A model generated the notes under the pieces. The model was given only the letters and a program-made list of their open reading frames with translations. It ran no database searches and had not been told where the DNA came from. Both the position numbers and the translations under genes were made by a program. A stretch of 64,000 bases of DNA. Source: CAYVVD01 sp964454975 (GTDB lineage: Bacteria > Bacteroidota > Ignavibacteria > Kapaibacteriales > UBA2268). The first letter of the stretch is position 1, and each line of letters opens with the position of its first letter. Where the stretch lies: the NCBI GenBank assembly GCA_964454975.1, contig CAYVVD010000012.1:1-64000 (forward strand). The letters run 5' to 3'. Below, piece after piece: positions 18,103 through 29,900 of the stretch.

Positions 18103-18815
18103 TGGCATTGCTTCATAATTTAATTCAAAATTTTACAGATTCTTTTCTTGAATTTATATCCCCTTCTTATTGCGAAACATGTGAAAAAGCAATAAATCCC
18201 AAGATAGACACACATAGTTATATTTGTAAACGATGTTTAGATTCAGCCCCTTTTGCACCGCCCCCTGAACAGCTCATCCTTGATTTAAAGCGTAATTTTG
18301 GCGAAGAACTTTTTATCAGGAATTGTGCTTCATTAATATCAATAGGAGAAAATAAGGATTATGAAAAACCTGTTTATTCCCTGAAATACAAAGGACTGTT
18401 TAAAATCGGGCTTGAACTTGGGCAACTCACCGGAAAATACTTGTTGCAAATCGGTTTCATTGATTACGATGCTATTATTCCTGTGCCTATACACCCAGCA
18501 AGGCAAAGAGAGCGGGGATACAACCAGGCTGATTATATAGCACATGGCATCTCTTCTCTTTTGAACATTCCGGTGGACACCCGGATTATCAGGAGAATTA
18601 AATATACAGGTACTCAGACTGCGCTTTCAGGAAGTCAGAGAATGATAAATATTAAAGGGAAGATTGGTCCGGTACAGGGAGCTGATGTCAAATCGAGACG
18701 CTTTCTGTTAGTTGATGACATCATGACCACCGGCTCTACTCTGAATGAATGTGCGTACGCATTGATTTCGGCCGGAGCCGGATATGTTGATACCGTTACA
18801 ATTGAGGCTGCATAA
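18102..18815 (+). CDS. comF: ComF-family phosphoribosyltransferase-like protein
   Basis: 237 residues. An N-terminal zinc-ribbon pair (CETC ... CKRC) precedes a type I phosphoribosyltransferase fold with the PRPP loop FLLVDDIMTTGST. IIPVPIHPARQRERGYNQA is diagnostic for ComF/GntX. The family is associated with DNA uptake and transformation; the enzymatic role is unknown. The start overlaps the MauE stop, and the stop overlaps the next ATG, both as TAATG. Confidence 0.93.
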   Translation: MALLHNLIQNFTDSFLEFISPSYCETCEKAINPKIDTHSYICKRCLDSAPFAPPPEQLILDLKRNFGEELFIRNCASLISIGENKDYEKPVYSLKYKGLFKIGLELGQLTGKYLLQIGFIDYDAIIPVPIHPARQRERGYNQADYIAHGISSLLNIPVDTRIIRRIKYTGTQTALSGSQRMINIKGKIGPVQGADVKSRRFLLVDDIMTTGSTLNECAYALISAGAGYVDTVTIEAA

Positions 18816-20140
18816 TGAAATACTTGTTTCTTCTATTTATATCATTTGAGTTATTTGCTGCCGATTATCCGGGGAATTGCTTTTCTTCCCGCCGCGATAA
18901 GCTGCTCAAGCATTTTAATGAATCCACCCTTTATGTGTGTCCATCATCTGATTTTTATTACGACTTAAATCCATTCACAGGGAATTATAGCCAAAATCCG
19001 AATTTATATTACTTAACAGGAATCAAAGAACCGGAAATAATCCTTTTAATGTCTAAAAGCGGGATTTGGGTTGGGAATTATGCTTTTCCGGAAGTAATTT
19101 TTATTAATGAAAAAATCGGGAATCCGAATAGTTGGGAAAATAGAACTATTGGAAAGGAAGAAGTAAAAAAAATCAGCCGGATTAATCTTATTCTTCCAAT
19201 GAGAATATTTAAGGAAATCTTCAGGGAGAATTTGTTTGGCAGGGATAGTGTGATTCTGGATATACCCTTTAATCAATTCGATAAGTTTTCATCTAATGAC
19301 TTCTGTGGAGTAAGTGATTACTTTTCTGATTTGCAGCAGTTTAATGATTTGACTTTAAGCCACAATCCTGCAATAGCAAAGCTACGTTCGATTAAGGACA
19401 GCATTGAAATTGAGAAAATTAAAAGTGCTGTTCAGATAAGTATAAACGCACATTCAGATGTCATCAAATCACTTAAACCCGGTCAAACAGAGAAGGAAAT
19501 TGCAACCAAATTCAGATGCTCTTTTCTATCGCAAGGAGCAGATGGAGCAGCCTACCAGCCAATAGTAGCAAGCGGCAATAACGCAATTTTTTATCATTAT
19601 GCAAAGAATTCTGATACGTGCCAAACCGGCGATTTGCTGCTTATGGACTGTGGATCACAATATGAAAATTATGCATCAGATATAGCCAGAACTGTCCCTG
19701 TAAGTGGAAAATTTTCCAAAGAACAAATTGATCTATATGAATTGGTTTTGAACGCACAAGTATCTGCTATCAATGAATGTAAGCCGGGTAGTTCATTCCT
19801 TGAGCCACATAATATTGCAAAGGAGACAATTGCAAAAGGACTTATTAAATTAGGTATTATCCAGTCAAATTCAGATGCAGATACCTATTTTGGTCATGGA
19901 ACATCCCACCATGTAGGACTCGAAGTTCACGATACAATGGGATATGGGACACTCGAACCCGGTATGGTAATCACTGTTGAACCGGGTGTTTATATCCCTG
20001 AAGGTAGTGATTGCGATGAAAAATGGTGGGGAACAGGAATTCGTATTGAAGATATGATTCTTATAACAGAAACAGGCTGTGAGATACTATCAGGCAGCCT
20101 GCCTAAAACAATTACAGATATAGAAAACCTAATGAAATAA
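18815..20140 (+). CDS. Exported Xaa-Pro aminopeptidase (M24B)
   Basis: 441 residues. A signal peptide (MKYLFLLFISFELFAADYP) is visible, whereas classical PepP is cytoplasmic. The N-terminal creatinase-like domain (20-180) is followed by the pita-bread catalytic domain. Metal ligands are Asp in MDCGSQ, Asp in YASDIART, His in GHGTSHHVGLEVHD, Glu in TVEPGVY and Glu in GIRIEDM. It cleaves the N-terminal residue from peptides with Pro in second place, here probably in the periplasm. It ends exactly where the convergent TPR gene ends. Confidence 0.93.
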   Translation: MKYLFLLFISFELFAADYPGNCFSSRRDKLLKHFNESTLYVCPSSDFYYDLNPFTGNYSQNPNLYYLTGIKEPEIILLMSKSGIWVGNYAFPEVIFINEKIGNPNSWENRTIGKEEVKKISRINLILPMRIFKEIFRENLFGRDSVILDIPFNQFDKFSSNDFCGVSDYFSDLQQFNDLTLSHNPAIAKLRSIKDSIEIEKIKSAVQISINAHSDVIKSLKPGQTEKEIATKFRCSFLSQGADGAAYQPIVASGNNAIFYHYAKNSDTCQTGDLLLMDCGSQYENYASDIARTVPVSGKFSKEQIDLYELVLNAQVSAINECKPGSSFLEPHNIAKETIAKGLIKLGIIQSNSDADTYFGHGTSHHVGLEVHDTMGYGTLEPGMVITVEPGVYIPEGSDCDEKWWGTGIRIEDMILITETGCEILSGSLPKTITDIENLMK

Positions 20141-22045
20141 TTACCAATTCAATCCTATTTGCCTGAGTTCATTTGCAAGGTTCTGCGGTAGTAGAACATT
20201 ATTTGCCTGCATTGTGCGGATTATCCTCAAAATTGAATCAGCATCCTTTTGGCCAATATAATACCTAATCATATTAATATATGCTTCCTGGAAGCGGGAA
20301 TTCAGGCTCAAAGCCTTGTTCCAGTATTCTACAGCCTTTTTCTCCCTGCCGGTCACAACATAAACAGAGCCAAGGTTTGCCAATAATATTGGAGAATTGG
20401 GGTCAAATTCGCGAACCTCCTCATAAATAGCCTCTGCTTTGTCATATTGTTCGCGAGTGTAATATACCTGGGCAAGCTCGAAGAACCAAGTCGGGTGTTT
20501 TTTTAGTTGAGCTGCTTTGTGCAATGGTTCCAGCGACTGATCTAACATTTGTCTCCCGATATAGGATTTGCTCAGGTTATACCAGGCAACGGCGTCCTCC
20601 TGAGTTATTTCAAGCGCCTGCTTTGCAAATTTTTCAGCAAGCGCAAATTGGGACATCGCCAGGTTTAATGCAGATAGATCAATATAGAAGCTGGGATTAT
20701 CGGGATTAATCTCAAGCCCCTTTTGGTAAAGTTTTTCTGCCGTTTTGTATTCTTTCTTTTCAAAGTAGGCTTTGCCAAGATCCAGATAACCACGAGCTTT
20801 GTATGGATACAAATCCACCATATGCTGCCAGAAAGTCGTCCTGTCCTTGAAAGCATTCGTATAAGCATAAGAACGTATTGCAAATGCCAATACGATTACA
20901 GCTATCACACCTATAGTAGAAGATTTCTTAAAGTCGATTTTAATACCTTTTAACAGTTCCAGGACAATAATAAGTATGCCTATCATTGGCAGGAACGCCC
21001 TGTGCTCGGCATAATCGAAAAAGTCCTCTACACGATCGAGGCGAATAAAAAATGAAGGTACGAGTAGTAACGTGAACCAGATAGTGCCAAATAATATCCT
21101 GCTTTTATCAGCTTCCTTTATAAAAAACGAACCTCCTATCAGGGCTGCAAGAACAACAAATCCGGTGATGATTGAAAACATCTCAAAGGTTGACAGCGCT
21201 ATCATATTTACCGGGAGCAACATCTTGCCAAGCATAGCCGGTATTGTTGGCAGATTAATAAAGAAAGGCTCTAAACCGAAATCATCGGGATTATTAGCAG
21301 CAGTTATTGCTGCCATCCGCATCAGGTGCCAAATCAATCCTGCAACAGCGTATCCCGATGCAAGGATAATATTATCCTTAGTTATGAATTTACCATTCCG
21401 TACCAGCAGCGTCTCCGCAAGTAATATCAATGGGAACATTGCAGCAATTTCCTTTGTAAACAGCGCAATGAAGAATAGAATAATGTGCCCTCCATAATAG
21501 AGCCACTTTTGGGGTGTCCCATCTCTGAAATAGGAGTAACACAGGAATGAACTTAATAGTAAAACAGCAAGCAGCGAGTCATTCCTGCCTGAAATCCAGG
21601 TTGCTGATGGCGCTATAATCGGGTGAACTGCAAACAGCATAGAAAACAAGAAGGATGTTATTCTTTCATAACCAAGACGCAAAAAAAACGCAAGAACAAG
21701 TATAGAGCCGAGGATATGCAATATAATGTTAGTTGTTCTGTAGTAAACCGGGTCAATCCCACCACGCTGAGCATCCATCATAAATGAAAATATCAGGAAA
21801 GGCCTGTAATACGAAACCCCAACCGTTTGCTCAAATGCGACAGGTATATTTGAGGCTTCTTTGTTGAATTGGTAAAAATCAAGGCAGAAGATATTATCAT
21901 CACAGAAAACGTATTTATATTCTGTTGTGCCGCCGTATAAAATGCCAATTGTAAGTGCAATTACGGCAGTCATTATGATAAAAGTAACCTTCTCATTTAC
22001 AATAATAAATCTTTTCTGCTCTTTATTTTTCTTTTTCTTTGCCAT
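20141..22045 (-). CDS. TMTC-like membrane protein with C-terminal TPRs (copy 1)
   Basis: 634 residues. About ten to eleven helices (25-405) carry GT-C glycosyltransferase features: an acidic pair in the first loop (FCDDNIF), SYYRPFLIF, LHILGS, HP-x-ATWISGRNDSL and a KE motif. At least five TPRs follow (420-620). The layout resembles the eukaryotic TMTC O-mannosyltransferases (GT105) and their bacterial relatives. A role in lipid-linked sugar transfer to exported proteins is inferred. It is 3 bases after its paralogue and has no intergenic DNA before the convergent aminopeptidase stop. Confidence 0.8.
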   Translation of the reverse strand: MAKKKKNKEQKRFIIVNEKVTFIIMTAVIALTIGILYGGTTEYKYVFCDDNIFCLDFYQFNKEASNIPVAFEQTVGVSYYRPFLIFSFMMDAQRGGIDPVYYRTTNIILHILGSILVLAFFLRLGYERITSFLFSMLFAVHPIIAPSATWISGRNDSLLAVLLLSSFLCYSYFRDGTPQKWLYYGGHIILFFIALFTKEIAAMFPLILLAETLLVRNGKFITKDNIILASGYAVAGLIWHLMRMAAITAANNPDDFGLEPFFINLPTIPAMLGKMLLPVNMIALSTFEMFSIITGFVVLAALIGGSFFIKEADKSRILFGTIWFTLLLVPSFFIRLDRVEDFFDYAEHRAFLPMIGILIIVLELLKGIKIDFKKSSTIGVIAVIVLAFAIRSYAYTNAFKDRTTFWQHMVDLYPYKARGYLDLGKAYFEKKEYKTAEKLYQKGLEINPDNPSFYIDLSALNLAMSQFALAEKFAKQALEITQEDAVAWYNLSKSYIGRQMLDQSLEPLHKAAQLKKHPTWFFELAQVYYTREQYDKAEAIYEEVREFDPNSPILLANLGSVYVVTGREKKAVEYWNKALSLNSRFQEAYINMIRYYIGQKDADSILRIIRTMQANNVLLPQNLANELRQIGLNW

Positions 22046-22048
22046 AAA

Positions 22049-23821
22049 TTACTGTTGGTTTATTCCTTCTTTCAACTGTTTCTGGATGTTTGCCCCGAAT
22101 TTAAGGCCATATTTACGTGCAATTTCTGCATACTTCCTTGCACCTTCTAAATTCCCAACCTCGAGATACATCACAACAAGGTTTTTAATTGAAGTACCGA
22201 GGCCCGGGCTTTCATTAAGCGATGCAAGCCACCACTTTTCTGCATTTTTATAATCTTTCTTGAAATAATAAACATTTCCAAGATTACCCATGGCCTTTGC
22301 AGCTTTTGGATTTATCCTTAAAGCAGCAAGGTAAGCATTTTCTGCTTCATCCAATTTATCCTGTTTCTCAAGCGAGATGCCCATGCTGAAATAAGCTTCA
22401 GCCGAGGGGCCTACTTCGCGGATGTATTTTTTTGAGATAGCTTCTGCTGCATTGTATCTGCCAATTTCATTACTTATTGTGGCAATCAAATTCACAATTT
22501 CGAAATTCTTAGGGTTGATTTCGTTTGCTTTGTATCCAAGTTCAAGAGCTTTCTCCATATTACCGGCAAAATAATAATGCTTACTAAGCCCTTCGTAAGA
22601 AAAAGACTTATCGGGATATAACTCAACATACTTGGTCCAGAACATTTTGTCATCCTTAAAAACACCCTGGTAAACAAAAGCACGCACTGCAAATGTAAAT
22701 AACAGGACGCTGGCCACAGCAATGGGAATTGTTTTTCGAAAATCAACCTTTGCTGCCCTTAGAAATTCAGCAATAATGAATACTATGCCGGGAAAGACCG
22801 CATATGCCCGCCATTCGCCATATTCGTAAAAGGTATCGGCATCGGCAATTTTTATCATCATTGTAGGCAGCAGCAAAAGGAAGTACCAAAGACCACCCAT
22901 AATGATAAAGTGTTTGCGTACACCTTTCATTTTAAACATTAATATTATTATTGCAAGTGTCGTTGCAGAACCAACAGCTAATTGCAGCGCATTGAAATTT
23001 GAATGTAGGAATAAATGGTATGGAAAAATTATTTTTCCGAGGATATCGAAGATTGTCAGCCAATTATCAATCAGCGCTTTTGGATTTAATTCAGGTAGTA
23101 TGAGTACATCTTTTACTGCCTCTGCCCTCAGTGTCCAGTAAATCAGGAACATGATTACCCAGCCTGCAATTAAGATCCCATACTTAGCAAACTCTTTTTT
23201 CTTATTTAAAATAAAGAATGAATAATAAAGGCATACTACCGGGAAACCAATAGCCACCGGCTTGGTATAAAGCGATGCTGTGAACAAGAGCAAGTGAAGC
23301 ATATAAAATATTATGTTTTCCCGGGGTTTATTTGATTCCATAAATAATTTATAGAATACAAGAGATGCCATCATACTTATAACAATCAGACTGCTGTCGC
23401 GGGCGGGAATCCAAGAAGGTACTGATGCAAGAACCGGGTGAAGCGCGAAGAATATTCCTAAAATAAAGGAGATGTATTTATCAAAACCAAGCTTATATAA
23501 CGCAAGAAATAAAAGAAGCGAACAAAAGGCATGAAGTATTACATTAGTCCGGTGGTAGAATGAGAAGTCTTTTTCGCCCAATTGCGCGTCAAACATATAA
23601 GCCAATGTCATAATCGGCCTGTAATACACACCAAAGCTGTCGGTGAATACCTTTTTAACATTTTCAGGATTCGAATGGATTTCGTAATGGTTTAATACGC
23701 GAATCTGGTCGTCGAAATAAATAAGTTCGAAAGAGATTGTCCTCGAATAGAAGAGCAGCGCTCCGAAAAAGAGAATTAAACTAAAAACAATTACAAATTT
23801 ATCTTTCAAGATTCTCGCCAT
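22049..23821 (-). CDS. TMTC-like membrane protein with C-terminal TPRs (copy 2)
   Basis: 590 residues, a paralogue of the next gene with the same order of motifs: YFDDQIR in loop 1, VYYRPIMTLAYMFDAQLG, NVILHAFCS, ALHPVLASVPSWIPARDSSL, then four to five TPRs in the last 190 residues. The WISGR of copy 1 is WIPAR here. The two copies have clearly diverged and may use different acceptors. It is the first gene of a two-gene unit; a strong terminator lies between it and the upstream surface-protein gene. Confidence 0.8.
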   Translation of the reverse strand: MARILKDKFVIVFSLILFFGALLFYSRTISFELIYFDDQIRVLNHYEIHSNPENVKKVFTDSFGVYYRPIMTLAYMFDAQLGEKDFSFYHRTNVILHAFCSLLLFLALYKLGFDKYISFILGIFFALHPVLASVPSWIPARDSSLIVISMMASLVFYKLFMESNKPRENIIFYMLHLLLFTASLYTKPVAIGFPVVCLYYSFFILNKKKEFAKYGILIAGWVIMFLIYWTLRAEAVKDVLILPELNPKALIDNWLTIFDILGKIIFPYHLFLHSNFNALQLAVGSATTLAIIILMFKMKGVRKHFIIMGGLWYFLLLLPTMMIKIADADTFYEYGEWRAYAVFPGIVFIIAEFLRAAKVDFRKTIPIAVASVLLFTFAVRAFVYQGVFKDDKMFWTKYVELYPDKSFSYEGLSKHYYFAGNMEKALELGYKANEINPKNFEIVNLIATISNEIGRYNAAEAISKKYIREVGPSAEAYFSMGISLEKQDKLDEAENAYLAALRINPKAAKAMGNLGNVYYFKKDYKNAEKWWLASLNESPGLGTSIKNLVVMYLEVGNLEGARKYAEIARKYGLKFGANIQKQLKEGINQQ

Positions 23822-23886
23822 TTTACGCCTTCCCGAACAATCTTAAAAAAATCAAAATTACCATATATTCATTTAAATAAAAATAA

Positions 23887-23919
23887 AAAACCCCTGTACT
23901 TCTCGTACAGGGGTTTTTA
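23887..23919 (-). terminator. Strong hairpin terminator (likely bidirectional)
   Basis: A 14-bp perfect stem, AAAAACCCCTGTAC with GTACAGGGGTTTTT, and a 5-base loop. It is followed on the minus strand by a T-rich tail. It ends the giant surface-protein transcript 26 bases after its stop. Confidence 0.93.
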
Positions 23920-23945
23920 TTACTATCAGCTATTGTGACTAATTA

Positions 23946-26900
23946 TTAGTCAACAATAACGAATTTCTCGACGATTGCCTCTTCACCTGCAAATACCTGG
24001 AGGATATATGTGCCTGAAGGCATATCTACCAAGTCTGCATCGAGAGTAATAACAGTACCTGCGCTCAATACCCTGCCGTCAAGGATTACAAGAACAAGCT
24101 CACCTGCGGAGTTATATATGTTAACGCTGAATGGCAGCTCTTCATATACTTCGAGGTCGAACCTGATGTTATCCTTAGCCGGGTTCGGCTGGATCGAGCC
24201 TACATCAAAGCTACCGTCAACCCAAACCGGTTCGCCACCAGGAACAGCTATCTTTGAACGTTTTGTCCTTTCATTGCCTGAATCAGTGCTTGAAACATTG
24301 TAATTAGCTGTACCATCGGTCGCATCACCCTTGTAGTCAAAGAGCTTGAAGTAGTAACGTGTCCTGCCGTCCATGAGGTTGCTTGCAGTTACATCACCGT
24401 CATCGTCAGCTTCGATTGCTTGTGTACCAGGATCACTGGTGTAAGATGAACTTGGCGAGTACTGCTGCCCGTCTGTCGGGTCAGTAAATGTACTATTTGA
24501 CCTCCTCATCATTACAAGTGTTCCATCGTTGCCTGAACCGGTGGTGTATTGAACCTTTATTTCACTACCACTTAGTGCTGTTAGGTTGTCAAGTGTCGGA
24601 CCGTTAGTTGGAGCATCGGCTATTACATCCACATCGTGAGTACCGTCAGATACAGTTGGTGTTCCGCCGGTTTGTGTAGCTGTGAATGTAAGGTCGTCGA
24701 ATCCATCACTGTCTGTGTATGATATATTAACCGTTGTTGATGTCTGTGCTGTAGTGATTGTACCGCTTGTTACGGTAGTAGCATTAGCTGTGACATCAAA
24801 TGTCAGGTTAGTTGTCGGGTTGATCAGTGTGTTGAACTGGTCTTCCAGCCTTACAGTTACGTTATAAACATTACCGCTGTAGAACTGTGCCGGGAATGTT
24901 GATGCATCAAATGCAAGGTGGTCAGGCGTGCCAACACCGGTTGTGTTAAAGCTTGCTGACGGAGCGCTCGTAGTGTTATAGTTCTCAGAGCCCTCGTTAC
25001 CTGTGCAATTGTCACCGTCAAATCCGTAAGCCTTGAAGTGATATGTAGTACCTGAGTTGAGGCCTGTAACTGTTGTAGTGGTGCCTGAACCCTGGTAAAC
25101 AACGTAGCTGCTGCCAATCAGGTCGCCACTGCTGTATGTTGCATTTGCAGAGTAAGTAGTTCCGTCTGTAGGATCTGTTCCAACGGGGTTGCTTTCCCTG
25201 GCAAGTACAATCACCTTGGGAGCACCATTGAGGCTCCATGTCAAGTCAATAGAGTTGGTTGACTGAGATGGTGATGCCAAGGTGCTAACCTGTGCAGGTT
25301 CGGTTGCAAGTGTAGTATGCGTACCTGTCGCTTCATTCGGGTTGTAGTTTATAGCATTCGGGCCCGGTGAGGCTTCGTTAAATGCCCATACCTCAATCGT
25401 GTACTTAGTATCAGCGCTGAGGCTTGACATTGTGAAGCTCGTACCAGTTCCGTTGTAAACCACATATCCACTTCCATACGCCTGGCCTGAACCAAAAGCT
25501 GCATTTGCAGTGTAACTTGTGCAGTCAACCGGATCCCCGCCACCTGATGTTACCGTACCTGAAGTTGCAACAACGAGGTAATTTGTAGCGCCTGAACCAG
25601 TCCAGCCAATATCCATGGTGGATGTTGTCCTGTTGCTGAATACAACGCTGCTCGGTGCACCCGGTTCGGATGGCTTAGCCACGAATGATGCTGATGAAGG
25701 TGAAGCATTGTAGTTCTGTGAACCAACATCACCCTTATCAGCTACGAAGTTGAATGTGTAATCATCGCCGTTGTATGAGTAAACAGCTGCATGATATGTC
25801 TGGCCCGGTGTGGCTGTGAATGAAGCCGATGAGCCGTTGCCGTTGAATACAACTTCATCGCCGCCATAAGCCGCGCCTGCGCCACCATAAGTAGTACCGT
25901 CTGTAGGAGCTCCCGGTGTAGCAGTGGTGCTTATTACAAGCAAGCTGTTGCTGCCAGGTGTCCAGCTGAAGTCGATGCTACCGCCGCCATTGTCTGTTTC
26001 AGCAAGGCCACTCGGCGAGCCGGATTCGGTTGCAAGTGTTGTGTGCTCGTCTTCATCATAGAATGGAGGAGCAATCGGGTAATAGTTATGACCGCTGCCT
26101 GAAATGTCATTGAATCCATAAACATGGATTACATAACCCTGGTCAGGTGTCAGGCCTGTTATTGTTGCAGTAGTTGCCGAACCAACATACTTAACAGTAC
26201 CGTTAGTTCCGTCAACGCCATTCATGAAGTCGCCAACCGAATAGCCCTGGCCTTGTGTTGGGCCTGTAGGCAATCCATCGCCAACTTCATTAACAATTAC
26301 AATTGATTTGGCAGTTCCACCGCCGGCTGTCCAGCTAAGACCGAGGTCTGTTGTTCCACGGCTGGTTACTGTCAGCCCGCTTGGAGCACTTGTCGGGTCA
26401 GGAGCAAGAGTGCTGAATGTTACATCAACATATTCCTGCAATCCTGCAAGGTCAACACTCATACCTTCTGAGTAGTTAACTGTAGTCGGGAAGCCAGCGT
26501 CATCGTAGCTGTATATTCTTACTGTATATTGTGTATTTGTCGAGAGGCCGTTAACTGTAAATGAAGTACTCGAACCTTTATATACAATGTAACCATCACC
26601 AAGCGGGTTAGTTCCGAATGGTGCGGCTGTGTATGAAGTCTGGCCATCAATTGGTGAACCTGTAGATGCTGTCAGACCAACTTTAGCGATTGCAATGTAA
26701 CCTGAAACACTGGATGTAGCTGATGAAGGATTGTCATCCTGAGTTGCTGTAGGCCAGGAGATATCTGCAGTTGTTTCCTGCAATCCTGACGCAGTTGCGC
26801 TTTCAGCATTTGTCCAGATAAGAGGTTCACGCTGCAATGCATGGCGGTTAAGCACTGTAGGAGGTGTCTTATAATTCTCTGAACCCGGAACATCAACGCT

Positions 26901-29900
26901 TGCAGTGTTGCTGCAATTGAATGAGTGTACCGAGAAGTAGTAATCACCACCCGGATTCAGACCTGAGACCTGAACACTTGTGCTTGTACCTGTGTAAACT
27001 ACGAAGTGGTTGGAATCACCGATTGTAGCACTGGAGCCATCAATATCAGCGTCAGCAACATAAGTAGTTCCATTAACAGGAGTTTGTGAAGGAGCAGCGC
27101 CAAGGCGTGCAATAACAATGTATTTTGAACCACCGCTGGACCATGTCAGATCCATTGTTGATTTGTCTGTTACATCATTGAATCCGTGGAGACCCGGTGT
27201 CAGACCTGTAGGACTGTTTGTCGGCTTGAGAGCGAGGATAATATCATCGCCTTCGAGAGGACTTGTTATCAGGTAGTTTTCTGTATTGGAACCGACGCCG
27301 CACTCATCATAAGAGAATACATCGAAGAAGTATGGCCTTGCATATTTCTGGTTTGATTCTGCGATGAATGTAAATGAAGTACCTGTTCCGTCGTAAACTA
27401 CATAACCATCACCGATTGCATCACCTGATGCATAAGTGTTATTTGCCGTGTAGGATGAACCGTCAGACGGTGTGCCTGTCGGTGAAGCGCCTTCACGTGC
27501 TATTACAAGGTAGTTAGGTCCAGACGCACCGTTTGACCAGCTAACGTCATATTGCCTTACTGTAGCTGTCTCGTCTGTAACGAGATTACTGAATGTGAGG
27601 CTTGTAGGCTGTGCCGAAGGTTCTTCTGCAACAGTCTGGCCGTTAGCACTTGTACCGGTAGGGTTGTAGTTATAAACAGCAACCGGACCGACACCGCCGT
27701 TTGTATTGTAAGCATAAACCGTGAAATAGTACTCGGTACATGCGCTGAATCCGGTTATCTGGAGCGGGAAGACAGGCGCTGAACCGCGGTAAACAAGGAA
27801 GCTACCGTTCGGGGCTGCATTTATGCCATAGTTATATGTTCCTGCTGTAGGTATTGTTGAATTATCACCATACTTTTCAGTACCATTCTGGAATGATTCA
27901 CTCGGGTTAGAGCCTGTCTGAGCAAATACCAGGTATTCGTCAGTAACAGTACTGCTGAAGTCGCTTAGGTCGAGTGAAGTCTCATCTCCAACTACTTCCG
28001 TAACTGTGAAGGCATTTGGTGATGGAGGCATATCATCCCATGAATATCCGTTAACTGTGCTTGATGATGTAGCATAATTATAGCTTGCTGTGTTTGAACC
28101 ATTGTAAGCCCATACCGCTACCGAGAATGGTGAAGCAGGTGTCGGATTTGTAATGGTGCATGATGTCTGATCACCGTTGTAAGCAATCCAGCTTGAACCG
28201 AAGTCTGCTGCACCCTTTGTTGACCAGTCGAATGTCTGGCTTGTATTTGGCAATGGCGGGTAGCCTGTGCCATCTGTAGGTGTAGTTGCTTCAGGTGTCA
28301 GAGTTTCATTAACAACAACCATGTACTGGTCAGCCGGAGCAGCGCCCCAGTTGATAATCAGAGAGCCGTTAGTTAATGTTACAGAGCCTGCTACAGATGG
28401 TTCTATTGCAAGCGACCAGCAGCTGGTTGTGCTTGAAGCAGCTGTATAGTAATTATTTGTCTGTGTTGTAGTACCGGTCAAAGCATTGTATGACCATGCT
28501 TCGAAGTAATATTCGGTATCATCATTTAGGCCTGTAACTGTAATGTTAACAGGTGTTACGCCAGGTGTCGAGCCTGCGTAAATAACCTTATCACCACCGC
28601 CTGCGCTTGTAGCTGTGCTAAAGTCAGTACCCTGTGGCACAGGCTCGCCTTCACCGTCAATCGGATCGTTTACAACAGCGCTTGATTCATGAGCATAAAT
28701 CACCGTGTAGTTACCGTCTGCTGCAGGTGTAAGTGTAAAGCTCAATGAGCTTTCGCTTACTGCTCCACAAGCTGACAGTGCCGGGCCGGCTGTCGGTTCT
28801 GTTGATAGCGAATAACGTTGGATGTGGTCAGGATCCGGGACAGTCAGATAGTTTTCTGAACCGCCTGAACCATCGAATGAATAAATCAGGAATGACCACA
28901 ATGTCTGCGGTGTACCATGGTTGAACAATACTGAATTGCTAGTGCCTGAATAAATAAATCTCCACTCAACACCGCTAAGTGTAATGGATGGTGCACTTGA
29001 CCAGATATTGTTTGGTGCATAAGTGATACCGTCAACAGGATGTGCACTTGGTATAGGGTTGTTACCCTGGGATGCAAGTACAATATAGTTAGGCCCGCCA
29101 ACACCAGGTTTCCAGTTTACATTCATCTGTGTAGGTGTCAAACCTGTGAATGCATCGCTGAGGGCATCCTTGAACTCAGCCTGCTGAGCAGGTTCAGTTG
29201 CAAGTGTTGTACGGCTGTCTGTTGTTGTTCCTGTGAAGTTCTCCTCACCCGAACCAGAAGTACCGTTGTAGTTCCATGCTGCAAGATGATATACTGTACT
29301 TGCTGCAAGGCCTGTTACCTTAAAGGTGTCGCTGACACCGTTAGCAGGCGACGTAAAGTTGTAAACAACATAGCTTGTTCCGGATGGGAACTGGTCTGTC
29401 CCGTATGTTGTTTCTTCGTTTCCGTCAGGCTGAACAGCAGGTATGTTTGATTGTCCGTCTGATGGTGAATCAGCTACTGCTGATGTATGCATCAAAACGA
29501 GAATATTATCAGCACCGTTGCCGATCAATTCAATGTAAAGGCATTCTTCACCAACATTTTCTGCAGGTGGAGGATCGAGGAACGAAGCAATTGGAGCACT
29601 TGAAGGTGATACTGCAAGTGTTGTCCTCTGGCCCTGGATTGGATTTTCTGAATAGTTAACTGCATAAGGATTACCAACAGAGAGAGTTTCACCACTTGTT
29701 GCATAATCCGTACCGTTGTATGTCCATAGTTTAAATGAATATACAGTTGTTGAATTCAGTCCTGTAACTGTCGCTGAAGTAACTGACTGTGAATAGTAAC
29801 CAATTACGTATTCGAGGCTACCACCGCTGATATCATAACCATCGCTGAAGTCATCACTTGCGCCATTTGTGTCAGGATTGTAAACATAAGTACATTCAGG

